Assembly (NCBI GenBank): GCA_964386325.1
Contig: CAYLQY010000007.1
Location: 76,469-140,468, forward strand
Source of the DNA: Anaerorhabdus sp964386325
Lineage (GTDB): Bacteria > Bacillota_I > Bacilli_A > Erysipelotrichales > Erysipelotrichaceae
DNA length: 64,000 nucleotides
Direction of reading: 5' to 3'
A program made the translations under genes and the position numbers. Under the pieces are notes generated by a model, which did no database searches, was not told the DNA's origin, and saw nothing but the letters and a program-made list of their open reading frames with translations. Positions 43,096-52,041 of the stretch are shown here, one piece after another (within the stretch, counting starts at the first letter, position 1; each line of letters opens with the position of its first letter).

Positions 43096-43104
43096 TGTTA
43101 TAAT
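43096..43104 (+). promoter_or_regulatory. Extended -10 promoter of degV
   Basis: TGTTATAAT at 43096-43104, about 49 bases before the degV start. Confidence 0.6.
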
Positions 43105-43152
43105 CCATATAAGAAACTTTGTTTAGACTTTCTAAATAAATTGAGGTGGAAG

Positions 43153-44004
43153 ATGAGTAAATACATACTAGTAGCAGAAACAGGCGCGGATTTACCCAAA
43201 GATATCGTTGATAAATATCAAATCAGAATAGTCCCAATGCATGTGTCTTTTGGAACAGAAACAAAAGATGATATGACATTTCCAGTGAGTGATGTGTTTG
43301 AATTTTATAAGAAAACAGGTACATTACCTAAAACGAGTGGGTCAACACCATCAGATTTTGAAATTATATTTGATGAAATTCATAAAGAATCTCCAGATAA
43401 ACACATTCTACATTTAGCTTATTCAGCTATTACTACATGTTCATACCAAAGTGCAGTTATTGCCAGTGAAAATAAGGATTATATAACAAGTATTGATACA
43501 AAATGTGTTTCAGCAGGACAAGCTTATTTAGTGTTGACGGTAGCGGAATGGTTAGAAGAAAATCCAAATGCAAGCTTGGAAGAAGTAAAAACAAAAGTAA
43601 ATGATCTTATTTCTAAAATTCATATGGGATTTATTCCAGGTGATTTAGTATATTTAAAAGCTGGTGGAAGAGTAAGTAATGCTGCATACTTAGGTGCTAA
43701 AATACTTAGCCTAAGCCCAATCATTGAAATTATTGATGGGAAATTGGTTTCATCTAAAAAATATCGTGGATCTATGCTTACAACTGGCCCAAGATTAATT
43801 AAGGAATTTGCAAATGAACATAAGCTAGAAAAAAGCAGAATCGTATTTGTCTATTCTGGAGAACTTGATGCAACATTAAAAGAAAAAGCAGAGAAAACTG
43901 CAAGTGAATGTGGATTCATGAATTGTATGTGGATTAGTGCGGGATGTGTCGTATCAACTCATAGTGGACCAGGTGCATTCGGAGTAATTGGATTTACAGA
44001 ATAA
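43153..44004 (+). CDS. DegV-family fatty-acid-binding protein (FakB-like)
   Basis: 283 residues from ATG at 43153, with GAGGTGGAAG upstream. DegV motifs are present: ETGADLPKDIVDKYQI, KTSGSTPSDFE, the SAITTCSYQSA strand, LKAGGRVSNAAYLG and the C-terminal SAGCVVSTHSGPGAFGVI. DegV proteins hold a fatty acid and hand it to the FakA kinase as an acyl-phosphate precursor for phospholipids. No fakA gene is in the window. It is a single-gene unit with its own promoter and terminator. Confidence 0.93.
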   Translation: MSKYILVAETGADLPKDIVDKYQIRIVPMHVSFGTETKDDMTFPVSDVFEFYKKTGTLPKTSGSTPSDFEIIFDEIHKESPDKHILHLAYSAITTCSYQSAVIASENKDYITSIDTKCVSAGQAYLVLTVAEWLEENPNASLEEVKTKVNDLISKIHMGFIPGDLVYLKAGGRVSNAAYLGAKILSLSPIIEIIDGKLVSSKKYRGSMLTTGPRLIKEFANEHKLEKSRIVFVYSGELDATLKEKAEKTASECGFMNCMWISAGCVVSTHSGPGAFGVIGFTE

Positions 44005-44026
44005 ATATTAAACTAAATAAATAACG

Positions 44027-44061
44027 AAAGAATTTTGATGAAAATTGAAATTCTTTTTTTT
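44027..44061 (+). terminator. Terminator of degV
   Basis: AAAGAATTT/AAATTCTTT stem with a 12-nt loop, then eight Ts. Confidence 0.75.
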
Positions 44062-44161
44062 GTTATGTCTTCGATTTTACAAAGTCTTAATCAAATATAA
44101 CATCGATTTAACTAATAACAAAAAAAGAATTGCTAGAATTAAAGCGAACAAGGAGGTTCCT

Positions 44162-44587
44162 ATGAATCGTAAAGAAAGAACAGAAGTATTAATTCAAATG
44201 AACACGAATCTACTTCGAGCATTAGCTAAAAAAATCATGGAACAACATGAAGTGAAAGAAATTGAATCGCCATCCCATAGTCTTGTGATGATTAAGAAAA
44301 GAGAAGGTTCAAGAAACAGTTTATTTTACTTAAGTGAAGTTGTTGTGAGTGAATGTCGTGTCATGATTAATGGACATATTGGCTTTGGAATACTCCAAGG
44401 ATTTGATTTGAAGAAATCAAAATACCTTGCGATTATCGATGCAGCGTTTAATGCAAACAGTGGATTAATTTATAAATTAGAAAAAACAATTCAAATGGAA
44501 AAAGAGAAACAAGAAACTAAAAAAAGAAATGAAATGCAAGCAATTTTAAAAACAAAAGTATCGTTTGATACGATGCAAGTGGAGTAA
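44162..44587 (+). CDS. phnG: Carbon-phosphorus lyase complex subunit PhnG
   Basis: 141 residues from ATG at 44162, preceded by AAGGAGGT; the reading frame runs further upstream but without a ribosome binding site. The pattern RxxLFYLSEVVVSECRVMINGHIGFGILQG matches the PhnG core (GxGxxxG-like turn after a strand), followed by a helix with AAFNAN. PhnG, H, I and J form the membrane-free core complex that makes ribose-1-methylphosphonate triphosphate and cleaves its C-P bond. It is the first gene of the locus. No clear promoter was seen in 44062-44161. Confidence 0.9.
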   Translation: MNRKERTEVLIQMNTNLLRALAKKIMEQHEVKEIESPSHSLVMIKKREGSRNSLFYLSEVVVSECRVMINGHIGFGILQGFDLKKSKYLAIIDAAFNANSGLIYKLEKTIQMEKEKQETKKRNEMQAILKTKVSFDTMQVE

Positions 44588-44590
44588 ACT

Positions 44591-45172
44591 ATGACAAAAT
44601 TTCATACAGTGTTTGACACTCAAAAACTATTTAGAAATCTATTAGAAAGTATGTCTTATGTAGGTACAGTAAAGAACGTCTATCACATTTGTTCGGGCTG
44701 TGATTATGATTTAGATTTATTTAAATGTACACAAGCGTTAGCAATTATGTACTTAGATGCAGACACAAGTTTCCATGTTTATGATGACAAAAATAGTGAA
44801 GATAAAATAGCGATGATTACTTATTGTCGTAAACAAAGTTGTAATAGTGCAGCAACCATTTTTGTACCATTCGATAAGCAAAATGAATTAGCAAAAGTAA
44901 TACAAAATGCAAAAGAAGGTTCACTAATTAATCCACATGAAGGCGCAACCGTAATTGTTGAATGCAATAGTTGTACAAGTGGTAAATCATATAAAGCAAA
45001 AGGTCCTGGTATTGAAACTGAAGCAACATTTAAATTAAATATTGATTGTGATTGGTTAGAAGCAAGAAGAGAAAAGAACGTTGAATTTCCACTGGGCGTT
45101 GATTTAATTTTCGTTGATGGCAATAGTAATTTACTTGCGATACCTAGAACAACGCAAATAGAAAGAGGTTAG
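44591..45172 (+). CDS. phnH: Carbon-phosphorus lyase complex subunit PhnH
   Basis: 193 residues. It starts MTKFHTVFDTQKLFRNLLESMSYVG, close to the PhnH family opening (F...AFR.LL.AMS.PG), and later shows a PHEGATVIVECNS segment and GPGIETE as in PhnH (GPGI). PhnH is a homodimer with a PLP-transferase-like fold without catalysis. It forms part of the PhnGHIJ core. It lies 3 bases after phnG and 5 before phnI. Confidence 0.92.
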   Translation: MTKFHTVFDTQKLFRNLLESMSYVGTVKNVYHICSGCDYDLDLFKCTQALAIMYLDADTSFHVYDDKNSEDKIAMITYCRKQSCNSAATIFVPFDKQNELAKVIQNAKEGSLINPHEGATVIVECNSCTSGKSYKAKGPGIETEATFKLNIDCDWLEARREKNVEFPLGVDLIFVDGNSNLLAIPRTTQIERG

Positions 45173-45177
45173 AAAAC

Positions 45178-46284
45178 ATGGCATATGTAGCAGTACGCGG
45201 TGGACAAAAAGCAATCAATGAAAGTATTAAACAATTACAAGTACAACGTTTGCGTTGTAAGTCATCAATCGACACAAAACTACTTGAAGGATCAATGAGA
45301 TTGTTGATTGATCAAGTGTTATCGGAAGCATCATTATATTCAAGAGAACTTGCAGCAATAGCACTTAAGCAAGCTGAAGGTTCAGTAGAAGAGGCTGTAT
45401 TTTTACTTCGTGCCTATCGTTCTACATTGCCTAGGAAATACTATTCAAGAACAGCAGAAAGTTCCTCAATGCTAGTAGAGAGAAGAATATCATCAGCATT
45501 CAAAGATATTCCAGGTGGACAAATTTTAGGAGCACCATTTGATTATACACATCGCCTAATTGATTTTGAATTGAAAAATGAAAACGATGATGATGCAAAA
45601 AAGTTTATGAGAAAAGTAGAAAGTAAACTTAAAAAAGAGGAAGGAGAAATTGTACAACTTCCTAAAGTTATTGATTACTTAAAAAAAGAAGGACTCATTC
45701 AAACAATGGAAGAGAACAATGAGGAACCTCGTGATGCAACAAAAGAAACATTAAAGTTTCCTGCAAGTCGTTCAGAAAGGTTGCAAATACTTCAACGCGG
45801 TATGAGTCAAGCGGTTATTGGTCTTGGCTATGCATCACTACGTGGCTATGGTGCAGTGCACCCTACGATTGGTGAATTGCGATATGGTAAGTTGCCAATT
45901 ACAATAGAAAATCCAAATAATCCTGAAGATGAAGAAGACTCATATTCTATTGGACAAGTAGAAATAACTGAAGTAGAAAGTTTAGTTCCAGTTACAAAAT
46001 TATTACGCGATGGAACCCATGAAATTAATTTTGATATTGGATATGGAATAACGCTTGGTCAAAATGAAACAAAGGCTATTGCAATGAGTATTCTGGATCA
46101 ATGCTTAGAAAGAAAAGATGAAAATTTTGCGACAAGTGATGAAGAATTTGTTTTATATCATGTAGATAGTATTGAAGCTACTGGATTTATTTCACATTTA
46201 AAACTTCCTCATTATGTAACATTCCAAGCCAAGTTAAATAGTGCAAGAAAAGTGAAGGGTAAAGACAATGAAGAAGAAATTTAA
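45178..46284 (+). CDS. phnI: Carbon-phosphorus lyase complex subunit PhnI
   Basis: 368 residues, normal for PhnI. It starts MAYVAVRGGQKAINES as in the family. Later motifs include QAEGSVEEAVFLLRAYRSTLPR, GGQILGAPFDYTHRLIDFEL, RGYGAVHPTIGELRYG and DIGYGITLGQNETKAIAMSILD. PhnI, with G and H, transfers the ribosyl triphosphate onto the phosphonate, displacing adenine from ATP. AGAGGT precedes the ATG. The last 17 bases overlap phnJ. Confidence 0.97.
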   Translation: MAYVAVRGGQKAINESIKQLQVQRLRCKSSIDTKLLEGSMRLLIDQVLSEASLYSRELAAIALKQAEGSVEEAVFLLRAYRSTLPRKYYSRTAESSSMLVERRISSAFKDIPGGQILGAPFDYTHRLIDFELKNENDDDAKKFMRKVESKLKKEEGEIVQLPKVIDYLKKEGLIQTMEENNEEPRDATKETLKFPASRSERLQILQRGMSQAVIGLGYASLRGYGAVHPTIGELRYGKLPITIENPNNPEDEEDSYSIGQVEITEVESLVPVTKLLRDGTHEINFDIGYGITLGQNETKAIAMSILDQCLERKDENFATSDEEFVLYHVDSIEATGFISHLKLPHYVTFQAKLNSARKVKGKDNEEEI

Positions 46285-47110
46285 TTTCGCCTTTTTTGAT
46301 GAAGGAAGCAAAAGAGAAATAAGACGTGCAATATTAAAAGGTGTAGCGATACCAGGATATCAAGTTCCATTTGCATCACGTGAAATGCCTGTGGCAAGGG
46401 GATGGGGAACAGGTGGAATTCAATGTACTCTTTCATGCATTGGACAAAAGGATGTAGTTAAGGTTATTGACCAAGGAAGTGATGAAAGTGTGAATGCAAT
46501 AAGTATTAAAAAACTTATTCAAGAAACAACAGATGTTGAAGTGACAGATGATACAACAAAAGCAACACTCATTCAATCACGTCATCGAATCCCAGAAGAA
46601 AAGACGGGAAGAAATAAACTTATTATTCTACAAGTTCCAACACCAGAACCACTAAGAGATTATGAACCAAGCGAAACTAAAACAAAAATTTTACATGGTG
46701 AAAAAGAATACACGGGAGCACGTTTGCTTTTATTTGAACAAATTATGAAATATGGAACAATGGCAACTGGAGCAGATCATCCAGTTGAAGTAAACAATCG
46801 TTATGTCATGGCACCAAGTCCAATTCCCAAATTTGATAATCACAAATTAAATTATTCTGAATCAATTATTCTGTTGGGTGCAGGTAGAGAAAAAAAGATT
46901 TATGTTGTTCCACCATATACAAAAGTTGTTTCATTGGATTTTGAAGATGTACCATTTGAAGTTGAAAATTTCGAAGACAAGAAATGTAGTTTATGTGGAT
47001 CTGTGCATGTGTATCTTGATGAAGTTATTGATCCGAAAACCAATGAAGTAACCTATCAATGTAATGATACAAGTTATTGTCTTAAAAAGAGAAATGGGGT
47101 AATTGCATGA
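46268..47110 (+). CDS. phnJ: Alpha-D-ribose 1-methylphosphonate 5-phosphate C-P lyase PhnJ
   Basis: 280 residues. Gly30 in VAIPGYQVPF is equivalent to the radical-bearing Gly32 of E. coli. The C-terminal cysteines fit Cx2Cx21Cx5C exactly (Cys240, 243, 265, 271), which bind the 4Fe-4S cluster and include the catalytic Cys272 equivalent. PSPIPKFDN and LLGAGREKKIYVVPPYT are also conserved. PhnJ is an unusual radical-SAM enzyme that splits the C-P bond, releasing the alkane (methane from methylphosphonate) and the 1,2-cyclic phosphate. It overlaps phnI by 17 bases and phnK by 4. Confidence 0.98.
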   Translation: MKKKFNFAFFDEGSKREIRRAILKGVAIPGYQVPFASREMPVARGWGTGGIQCTLSCIGQKDVVKVIDQGSDESVNAISIKKLIQETTDVEVTDDTTKATLIQSRHRIPEEKTGRNKLIILQVPTPEPLRDYEPSETKTKILHGEKEYTGARLLLFEQIMKYGTMATGADHPVEVNNRYVMAPSPIPKFDNHKLNYSESIILLGAGREKKIYVVPPYTKVVSLDFEDVPFEVENFEDKKCSLCGSVHVYLDEVIDPKTNEVTYQCNDTSYCLKKRNGVIA

Positions 47111-47943
47111 ATGAAAGTCCAATTCTAAAAGTAAGTCATTTCTATAAACAGTTTGGTCCAGGTTGTGACACTTGTCTAAACAATCCAGATAGTTTAGAAG
47201 GTAACTATTGCCCAAAATGTAAAACAGTATATGCATGTAATGATATTAACCTAGAACTTTATGAAGGCGAAATTCTTGGTGTTGTAGGAGAATCAGGGTC
47301 AGGAAAATCAACACTTGTTCAATGTCTATATTTTGATAAAGAACCAAGTCATGGAGAATATACAATCGTACAACACAAAGATGGAAATAAAAATATTTTT
47401 GAAGAGACTGATCAACAAAAAAGAATGATTAGAAACACAGTATTAGGAATGGTTTATCAAAATCCATATTTAGGATTGAAGATGAATTTCTCAGCAATTT
47501 CTAATATTGCAGAAAAACTAATTGCGGCAAATCACAACAATGTAGAGAAGATGACAAGCATTGGTACAAATTTATTAGAGAAAGTAAATATACCAGAATA
47601 TCGTATGAAGGATTATCCCAAAAATTTCTCAGGTGGCATGCAACAGCGTGTACAAATAGCCAAAGCATTGTCTAATAACCCACCCATACTTTTATTGGAT
47701 GAAGTAACAACGGGTTTAGATTTATCGGTACAAGCCAATGTTTTGGATTTGATAAAACAAATTCAAAGAGAGAGTAAAGTATCGATGATTGTTGTATCAC
47801 ACGATTTAGGGGTAATTAAAATGCTTGCGGATCGTACCATTGTAATGCTTAATGGGCGAATTGTAGAAGAAGGTCTTACTGATCAAATTATGGAAGACCC
47901 ACAACATCCATATACCCAACAACTTGTATATTCATTACTATAG
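47107..47943 (+). CDS. phnK: C-P lyase ATP-binding protein PhnK, with a cysteine-rich insert
   Basis: 278 residues of ABC ATPase type: Walker A VGESGSGKSTLVQ, signature NFSGGMQQRVQIAKAL, Walker B ILLLDEVTTGLD, switch VVSHDLGV. PhnK binds the PhnGHIJ core on PhnJ. Before Walker A there is an insert with Cys20, Cys23, Cys35, Cys38 and Cys44 (Cx2C-x11-Cx2C-x5-C) that E. coli PhnK lacks, so it could hold zinc or an Fe-S cluster. A longer loop after Walker A (HKDGNKNIFEE) is also seen. The overlap with phnJ is 4 bases. Confidence 0.95.
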   Translation: MNESPILKVSHFYKQFGPGCDTCLNNPDSLEGNYCPKCKTVYACNDINLELYEGEILGVVGESGSGKSTLVQCLYFDKEPSHGEYTIVQHKDGNKNIFEETDQQKRMIRNTVLGMVYQNPYLGLKMNFSAISNIAEKLIAANHNNVEKMTSIGTNLLEKVNIPEYRMKDYPKNFSGGMQQRVQIAKALSNNPPILLLDEVTTGLDLSVQANVLDLIKQIQRESKVSMIVVSHDLGVIKMLADRTIVMLNGRIVEEGLTDQIMEDPQHPYTQQLVYSLL

Positions 47944-47951
47944 GAGAAAGT

Positions 47952-49112
47952 ATGAAACTAATAAAAAATATAGATATTGTTACTAGAGATGAAGTGCTTC
48001 ATGACTATGAAATATATATTGAAGATGGAATCATTCAAGAAATAGGAAAGAAAATAAATAAACCCAATGTTGAAGTTGTTGATGGACAAGGCGGAACATT
48101 AATGCCGGGATTCATTGATGTTCATTCGGATTATATTGAACAACTTGCCGCACCAAGAGTTACGAGTGTAATGGATTTTAATTTAGCACTTTACGAATTT
48201 GAAAGAGAGTTAGTAACACATGGGATAACAACAATGTATCATTCAATTTCTTTTCTAAAAGATACAGGAAAGAAAGCTCTTCGCCAACCAAAAAACGTAC
48301 GAAAAATGATTGAACTAATTGATCAAAGCCATAAACAATTACATTTAGTTCACCACCGTTTTCATTTGCGATTAGAACTAGATAACATGAATGTTGTCGA
48401 TGATGTTGTTGAATACATTCAAAAGGGTCAAGTACACTTATTATCATTTATGGATCATACTCCAGGGCAAGGACAATATCGTGATTTGGAAATCTATAAA
48501 AAATCATATCTGAATGATGAAGGATTGAGTGAGGAACAAGTACAAGCACAAATTACTAATTTAATGAATAAAGAAAAACTAACATTAGATAAAATTCAAA
48601 CTATTGCGAATTATGCAAAAGAAAAAAATATTCCGATTGCATCACATGATGATGACTCAATTGAAAAATTAGATATTATCAAAAGTTTCAATGCAACAAT
48701 TTCTGAGTTTCCAATTACTATGGAAGTTTTAAAAGAAGCCCATGAACAAGGATTCATGACTGTAGTTGGGGCACCTAATATTTTATTGGGTGGATCGCAT
48801 GCAGGAAATCTTAGTGCTAAAGAAGCAATTGAAAGTGGTTGTGCCGATGTTTTATGTTCAGATTATTATCCAGCATCATTGTTGCATGCAATTTACAATA
48901 TGGCAGATAGCGGACAAGAGCTACACGAAATGGTGAAGAAGGTTACTTATAATCCAGCCCAAGCAGTTGGAATAGAAGCGGAAGTTGGATCTATTGAAGT
49001 GGGCAAGAAAGCAGATATGCTCATTGTAATGCGACTACCAGATAAGTTTCCAGCAATCACCCACGTGTTTGTTGAAGGTGTACAAGTTTCCAATATGAAT
49101 TATAGGGTATAA
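47952..49112 (+). CDS. phnM: Ribose 1-methylphosphonate 5-triphosphate diphosphatase PhnM
   Basis: 386 residues of the amidohydrolase superfamily. Metal-binding motifs are PGFIDVHSDYIEQ, MDHTPGQGQYRD, IASHDDDSIE and CSDYYPASLL. PhnM removes pyrophosphate from the ribosyl triphosphate intermediate, giving the 5-phosphate used by PhnJ. GGAG precedes the ATG. It starts 8 bases after phnK, and the next gene starts 2 bases after it. Confidence 0.97.
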   Translation: MKLIKNIDIVTRDEVLHDYEIYIEDGIIQEIGKKINKPNVEVVDGQGGTLMPGFIDVHSDYIEQLAAPRVTSVMDFNLALYEFERELVTHGITTMYHSISFLKDTGKKALRQPKNVRKMIELIDQSHKQLHLVHHRFHLRLELDNMNVVDDVVEYIQKGQVHLLSFMDHTPGQGQYRDLEIYKKSYLNDEGLSEEQVQAQITNLMNKEKLTLDKIQTIANYAKEKNIPIASHDDDSIEKLDIIKSFNATISEFPITMEVLKEAHEQGFMTVVGAPNILLGGSHAGNLSAKEAIESGCADVLCSDYYPASLLHAIYNMADSGQELHEMVKKVTYNPAQAVGIEAEVGSIEVGKKADMLIVMRLPDKFPAITHVFVEGVQVSNMNYRV

Positions 49113-49114
49113 CC

Positions 49115-49720
49115 ATGATTACAAAAGAGCCAACAATTAAAGAAAATTCTGTCATTATTCAAAGTAATTTAGAAGACTATACAGAAGTAGGAATTTGGAA
49201 TCGTTTAGAAAATGTCACATTAGGTAGATATTCATATACAGGCGAATTCTGTATTTTACAAAACGTTATTGTAAAGAATTTTTCCAACATTGCAGCAATG
49301 GTACGAATTGGTGCAACAGATCATCCAATTGAAAGACCAACCCTCCACCATTTTACTTATCGTAGAAAAATGTTTGGTTTAGCAGATGAAGATGATAGTG
49401 AGTTTTTCAACCAAAGAGCAAGTAGAGTAACTACAATAGGTCATGATACTTGGATTGGTCATGGCGCAATCATTAAACCGGGAATTACACTCGGAAATGG
49501 ATGTGTGGTAGGCAGTGGTGCAGTCGTCACTAAAGATGTTGAACCGTATGCTATTGTGGTAGGAAATCCTGCAAAAGTTCTCAAGTATCGATTTACACCA
49601 AAACAAATAAAAAGTTTAGAGGCAATACAATGGTGGGATTGGCCAAGCGAAAAAATACATGAAAGATGGGAAGACTTTCTTCTTCCAATCGATGATTTCA
49701 TAAAGAAAGTTGAGGGGTAA
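49115..49720 (+). CDS. Left-handed beta-helix acyltransferase of phosphonate loci
   Basis: 201 residues. Hexapeptide repeats (ENVTLGRYSYTGEF, then IGHDTWIGHGAIIKPGITLGNGCVVGSGAVVTKDV) and the end AIVVGNPAKVLKYRF place it among xenobiotic/CatB-type O-acetyltransferases. A close relative is a regular member of phn operons (annotated elsewhere as a phosphonate-metabolism hexapeptide transferase). Its substrate is not established; an aminoalkylphosphonate, as for PhnO, is a possibility but only inference. The putative catalytic His is in GATDHPIE. It lies 1 base upstream of phnL. Confidence 0.85.
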   Translation: MITKEPTIKENSVIIQSNLEDYTEVGIWNRLENVTLGRYSYTGEFCILQNVIVKNFSNIAAMVRIGATDHPIERPTLHHFTYRRKMFGLADEDDSEFFNQRASRVTTIGHDTWIGHGAIIKPGITLGNGCVVGSGAVVTKDVEPYAIVVGNPAKVLKYRFTPKQIKSLEAIQWWDWPSEKIHERWEDFLLPIDDFIKKVEG

Positions 49721-49721
49721 A

Positions 49722-50423
49722 ATGAGCGAACTTTGTATAGAAATAAAGGATTTGTCAAAAGAATTTCATGTTTACAATGCAAATAAAATTGTGAAAGCTT
49801 GCCAAGGCATAAATCTAAAACTTAAGAAGGGTGAATTCATCGGAATTACAGGAAGAAGTGGTAGTGGCAAGTCAACCATTCTAAAAGGAATTTATCGTAC
49901 AAACTTTCCCCAAAAAGGCGAAATAATTTATGATAGTGAAAAGTATGGAAAGATTGATTTATGTAAAGCAACTGAGCGACAAATTGTTTATTTAAGAAAA
50001 CATGAAATAGGCTATGTGTCACAATTTCTAAAAATCATGCCACGTACAACTGCAAGACAACTCGTAGAAAATGCAATGCTTGAAACCGAATGTAGCGAAT
50101 ATGAGGCAAAAGAAAGAACAGAAGAAATTCTAAGACATTTTGACTTAGATGAATCATTATGGGATGCTTACCCAAATACATTTTCAGGCGGAGAAAAACT
50201 ACGTGTAAATATCGCAATGGCAATGGTGAAAAAACCACGGTTATTACTTCTTGATGAACCAACAGCATCATTAGATAATGCAAGTAAAATTAAAGTAAGA
50301 ACATTGATTGAGAAATTGAAAAATGATGGCACTACCATGCTTGGAATTTTCCACGATTTAGAATTCATGGAAGGTTTATGCGACAAAGAATTCAATATGC
50401 AAAAAGGCGAAATGAATGAATAG
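49722..50423 (+). CDS. phnL: C-P lyase ATP-binding protein PhnL
   Basis: 233 residues from ATG at 49722, with GAGGGG upstream; a start 4 codons earlier overlaps the previous gene and is less likely. ABC ATPase motifs: Walker A ITGRSGSGKSTILKGIYRT, signature NTFSGGEKLRVNIAMA, Walker B LLLLDEPTASLD, switch FHDLEF. KGIYRTNFPQKGEI after Walker A is typical of PhnL. It binds the PhnK-bound core complex. It overlaps the PHP gene by 8 bases. Confidence 0.95.
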   Translation: MSELCIEIKDLSKEFHVYNANKIVKACQGINLKLKKGEFIGITGRSGSGKSTILKGIYRTNFPQKGEIIYDSEKYGKIDLCKATERQIVYLRKHEIGYVSQFLKIMPRTTARQLVENAMLETECSEYEAKERTEEILRHFDLDESLWDAYPNTFSGGEKLRVNIAMAMVKKPRLLLLDEPTASLDNASKIKVRTLIEKLKNDGTTMLGIFHDLEFMEGLCDKEFNMQKGEMNE

Positions 50424-51195
50424 AGATTGGCATATTCATTCTAATTATTCTGATTCGAATCGATCTATTCAAGAAATTGTAGAGATTGCAATTAAAAATA
50501 ACTTACATTCAATAGCAATTACAGATCATGACTCAGTAAATAATTTAGATGAGATAAATAGAATGGATTCAAGTGAATTAATTATTCATCCAGGTGTTGA
50601 GATAAGTGCATGGGATCCAAAAATAAAAAAAGAGATACATATACTTGCCTATCAATTTAATATTGAAGCTGTAAACATTAAAGCAATATGTGAATCAACA
50701 ACGAAACAAAGAAATGAAATTGCAGCTAAACAAATTTCATTACTCCATGATTTAAATTTCAAAATATCAATCGAAGAAGTTGAAGCAAAAAAAGGAAATA
50801 GCCCATGTATCTATAAACAACATATTTTAGATGTGTTAATAGAAAAAGGATATACTGATAAAATCTATGGTGATTTTTATAAAGAGATGTTTAAAAATGG
50901 TGGACCCTGTGAAATGAAACCACTGTTACCACACATCAAAGAAGTTATTCATAGTATTCATGAAGATTATGGATTTGCGATAATAGCACATCCATTTCTT
51001 AGCCAATGTGAAACAGAACTAGAACGTTATAAGCGATATGGTATTGATGGTATAGAAACATATCATAGCTCACAAACTAAAGAAAATATTGAAGTATGCA
51101 ATGAAATTGCGAAGCAATTTGAGTGGTTAGAAACTGGAGGAAGTGATAATCATGGAAACTATGGTAATGAACCAGAAATTGGATCTTATTTTTAA
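50416..51195 (+). CDS. PHP-domain phosphoesterase, probable cyclic ribose-phosphate phosphodiesterase (PhnPP-like)
   Basis: 259 residues. PHP metal motifs are in order: DWHIHSNYSD, ITDHDSV, HPGVEISAW, HILAY, IAHPFL and GGSDNHG. The family includes a PHP enzyme from Eggerthella lenta (PhnPP) that opens 5-phosphoribosyl 1,2-cyclic phosphate and releases phosphate. Here the gene lies within the phn operon, and no PhnP (beta-lactamase fold) or PhnN gene is present, so it most likely takes that step. It overlaps phnL by 8 bases and the next gene by about 44 bases. Confidence 0.85.
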   Translation: MNRDWHIHSNYSDSNRSIQEIVEIAIKNNLHSIAITDHDSVNNLDEINRMDSSELIIHPGVEISAWDPKIKKEIHILAYQFNIEAVNIKAICESTTKQRNEIAAKQISLLHDLNFKISIEEVEAKKGNSPCIYKQHILDVLIEKGYTDKIYGDFYKEMFKNGGPCEMKPLLPHIKEVIHSIHEDYGFAIIAHPFLSQCETELERYKRYGIDGIETYHSSQTKENIEVCNEIAKQFEWLETGGSDNHGNYGNEPEIGSYF

Positions 51196-51961
51196 AAAAT
51201 TTGAAACAGCTAGAAAAGTAGTACTTATGGCAGGTAAGAAAATCAAAGAAAAAGTTACGATACAAGTAGAATGTAAAAACAATGATATTTCAGATTTAGT
51301 TACAAACTGTGATGTTGAATGTCAGACAATGATTATCGAAGAAATTCAAAAGGAATATTCAACTGACTCATGGTTAAGTGAAGAAAATGTAAAAGACATT
51401 CATTCAAGTAATCTTTGGATATTAGATCCCATTGATGGAACAACAAATTTTGTAATGATGAAAAAGAACTACGCCATTTCATTAGCTTATTATCATGAAG
51501 GAATACCGATGTTTGGATTAGTTTATGATGTAGAGAATGATACACTTTATCATTGTGTTAAAGGGCAAGGGGCTTTTAAAAATAATGTTCAATTAAAGCA
51601 TCTTCAAGAACAGCAATTAAGTGAATCAATTCTCGATGGAAGTTTAAAAAGTCTACTTAGTTTTCAACAAGTTCATGAGCTCAATTTAAAAGTACTAACC
51701 AAAAAAATTAGAGGACATCGCAGTTTTGGTTGTAGCTCTTTGACAATCTGTCACCTTGCAGAAAATGAGAAACAGTTATTTGTATCGAATCATGTAAAGT
51801 TATGGGATTATGCAGCTGCAAGAATAATAGTAGAAGAAGTTGGTGGATGTATCGAGACATTAACGAGTCTTGCCAAAATGGATGAGAATCAAACCTGTAT
51901 TGCAGCGACATCAAAAAAATTACTCGATGAATTCAAACAAGAATTAATAAGATGGAATTAA
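51152..51961 (+). CDS. Inositol-monophosphatase-family phosphatase of the phn operon
   Basis: 269 residues from ATG at 51152 (GGAGG 11 bases upstream; GTG at 51143 and ATGs at 51161 and 51167 are alternatives). Motifs are those of the lithium-sensitive family: LSEEN, WILDPIDGTTNF and the late KLWDYAAARIIVEEVGG. Members act on inositol phosphate, NADP, fructose bisphosphate or 3'-phosphoadenosine phosphate. In this setting a sugar phosphate from C-P lyase is a plausible substrate, but this is inference. It overlaps the PHP gene by 44 bases, so the two are tightly coupled. Confidence 0.85.
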   Translation: METMVMNQKLDLIFKKFETARKVVLMAGKKIKEKVTIQVECKNNDISDLVTNCDVECQTMIIEEIQKEYSTDSWLSEENVKDIHSSNLWILDPIDGTTNFVMMKKNYAISLAYYHEGIPMFGLVYDVENDTLYHCVKGQGAFKNNVQLKHLQEQQLSESILDGSLKSLLSFQQVHELNLKVLTKKIRGHRSFGCSSLTICHLAENEKQLFVSNHVKLWDYAAARIIVEEVGGCIETLTSLAKMDENQTCIAATSKKLLDEFKQELIRWN

Positions 51962-51993
51962 CTCAGTTTTAACAAAGAGTTAATTCTTTTTTT
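51955..51993 (+). terminator. Terminator between C-P lyase genes and phnDCEE
   Basis: Perfect 10-bp stem GAATTAACTC/GAGTTAATTC (51955-51964, 51977-51986), then seven Ts. It overlaps the end of the IMPase gene. Confidence 0.85.
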
Positions 51994-52041
51994 ATGTTGA
52001 AATCTTATAGTTGGAGTGTAGTTAATCTACATGGAGGATTT

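Noticed and set aside
44045..44161. Longer N-terminus for PhnG
   Set aside because: It starts inside the degV terminator and has no ribosome binding site; ATG at 44162 follows AAGGAGGT.
51987..52041. Start of phnD at 51994
   Set aside because: The longer frame begins inside the terminator T-run; ATG at 52042 follows GGAGG and leads straight into a lipoprotein signal.
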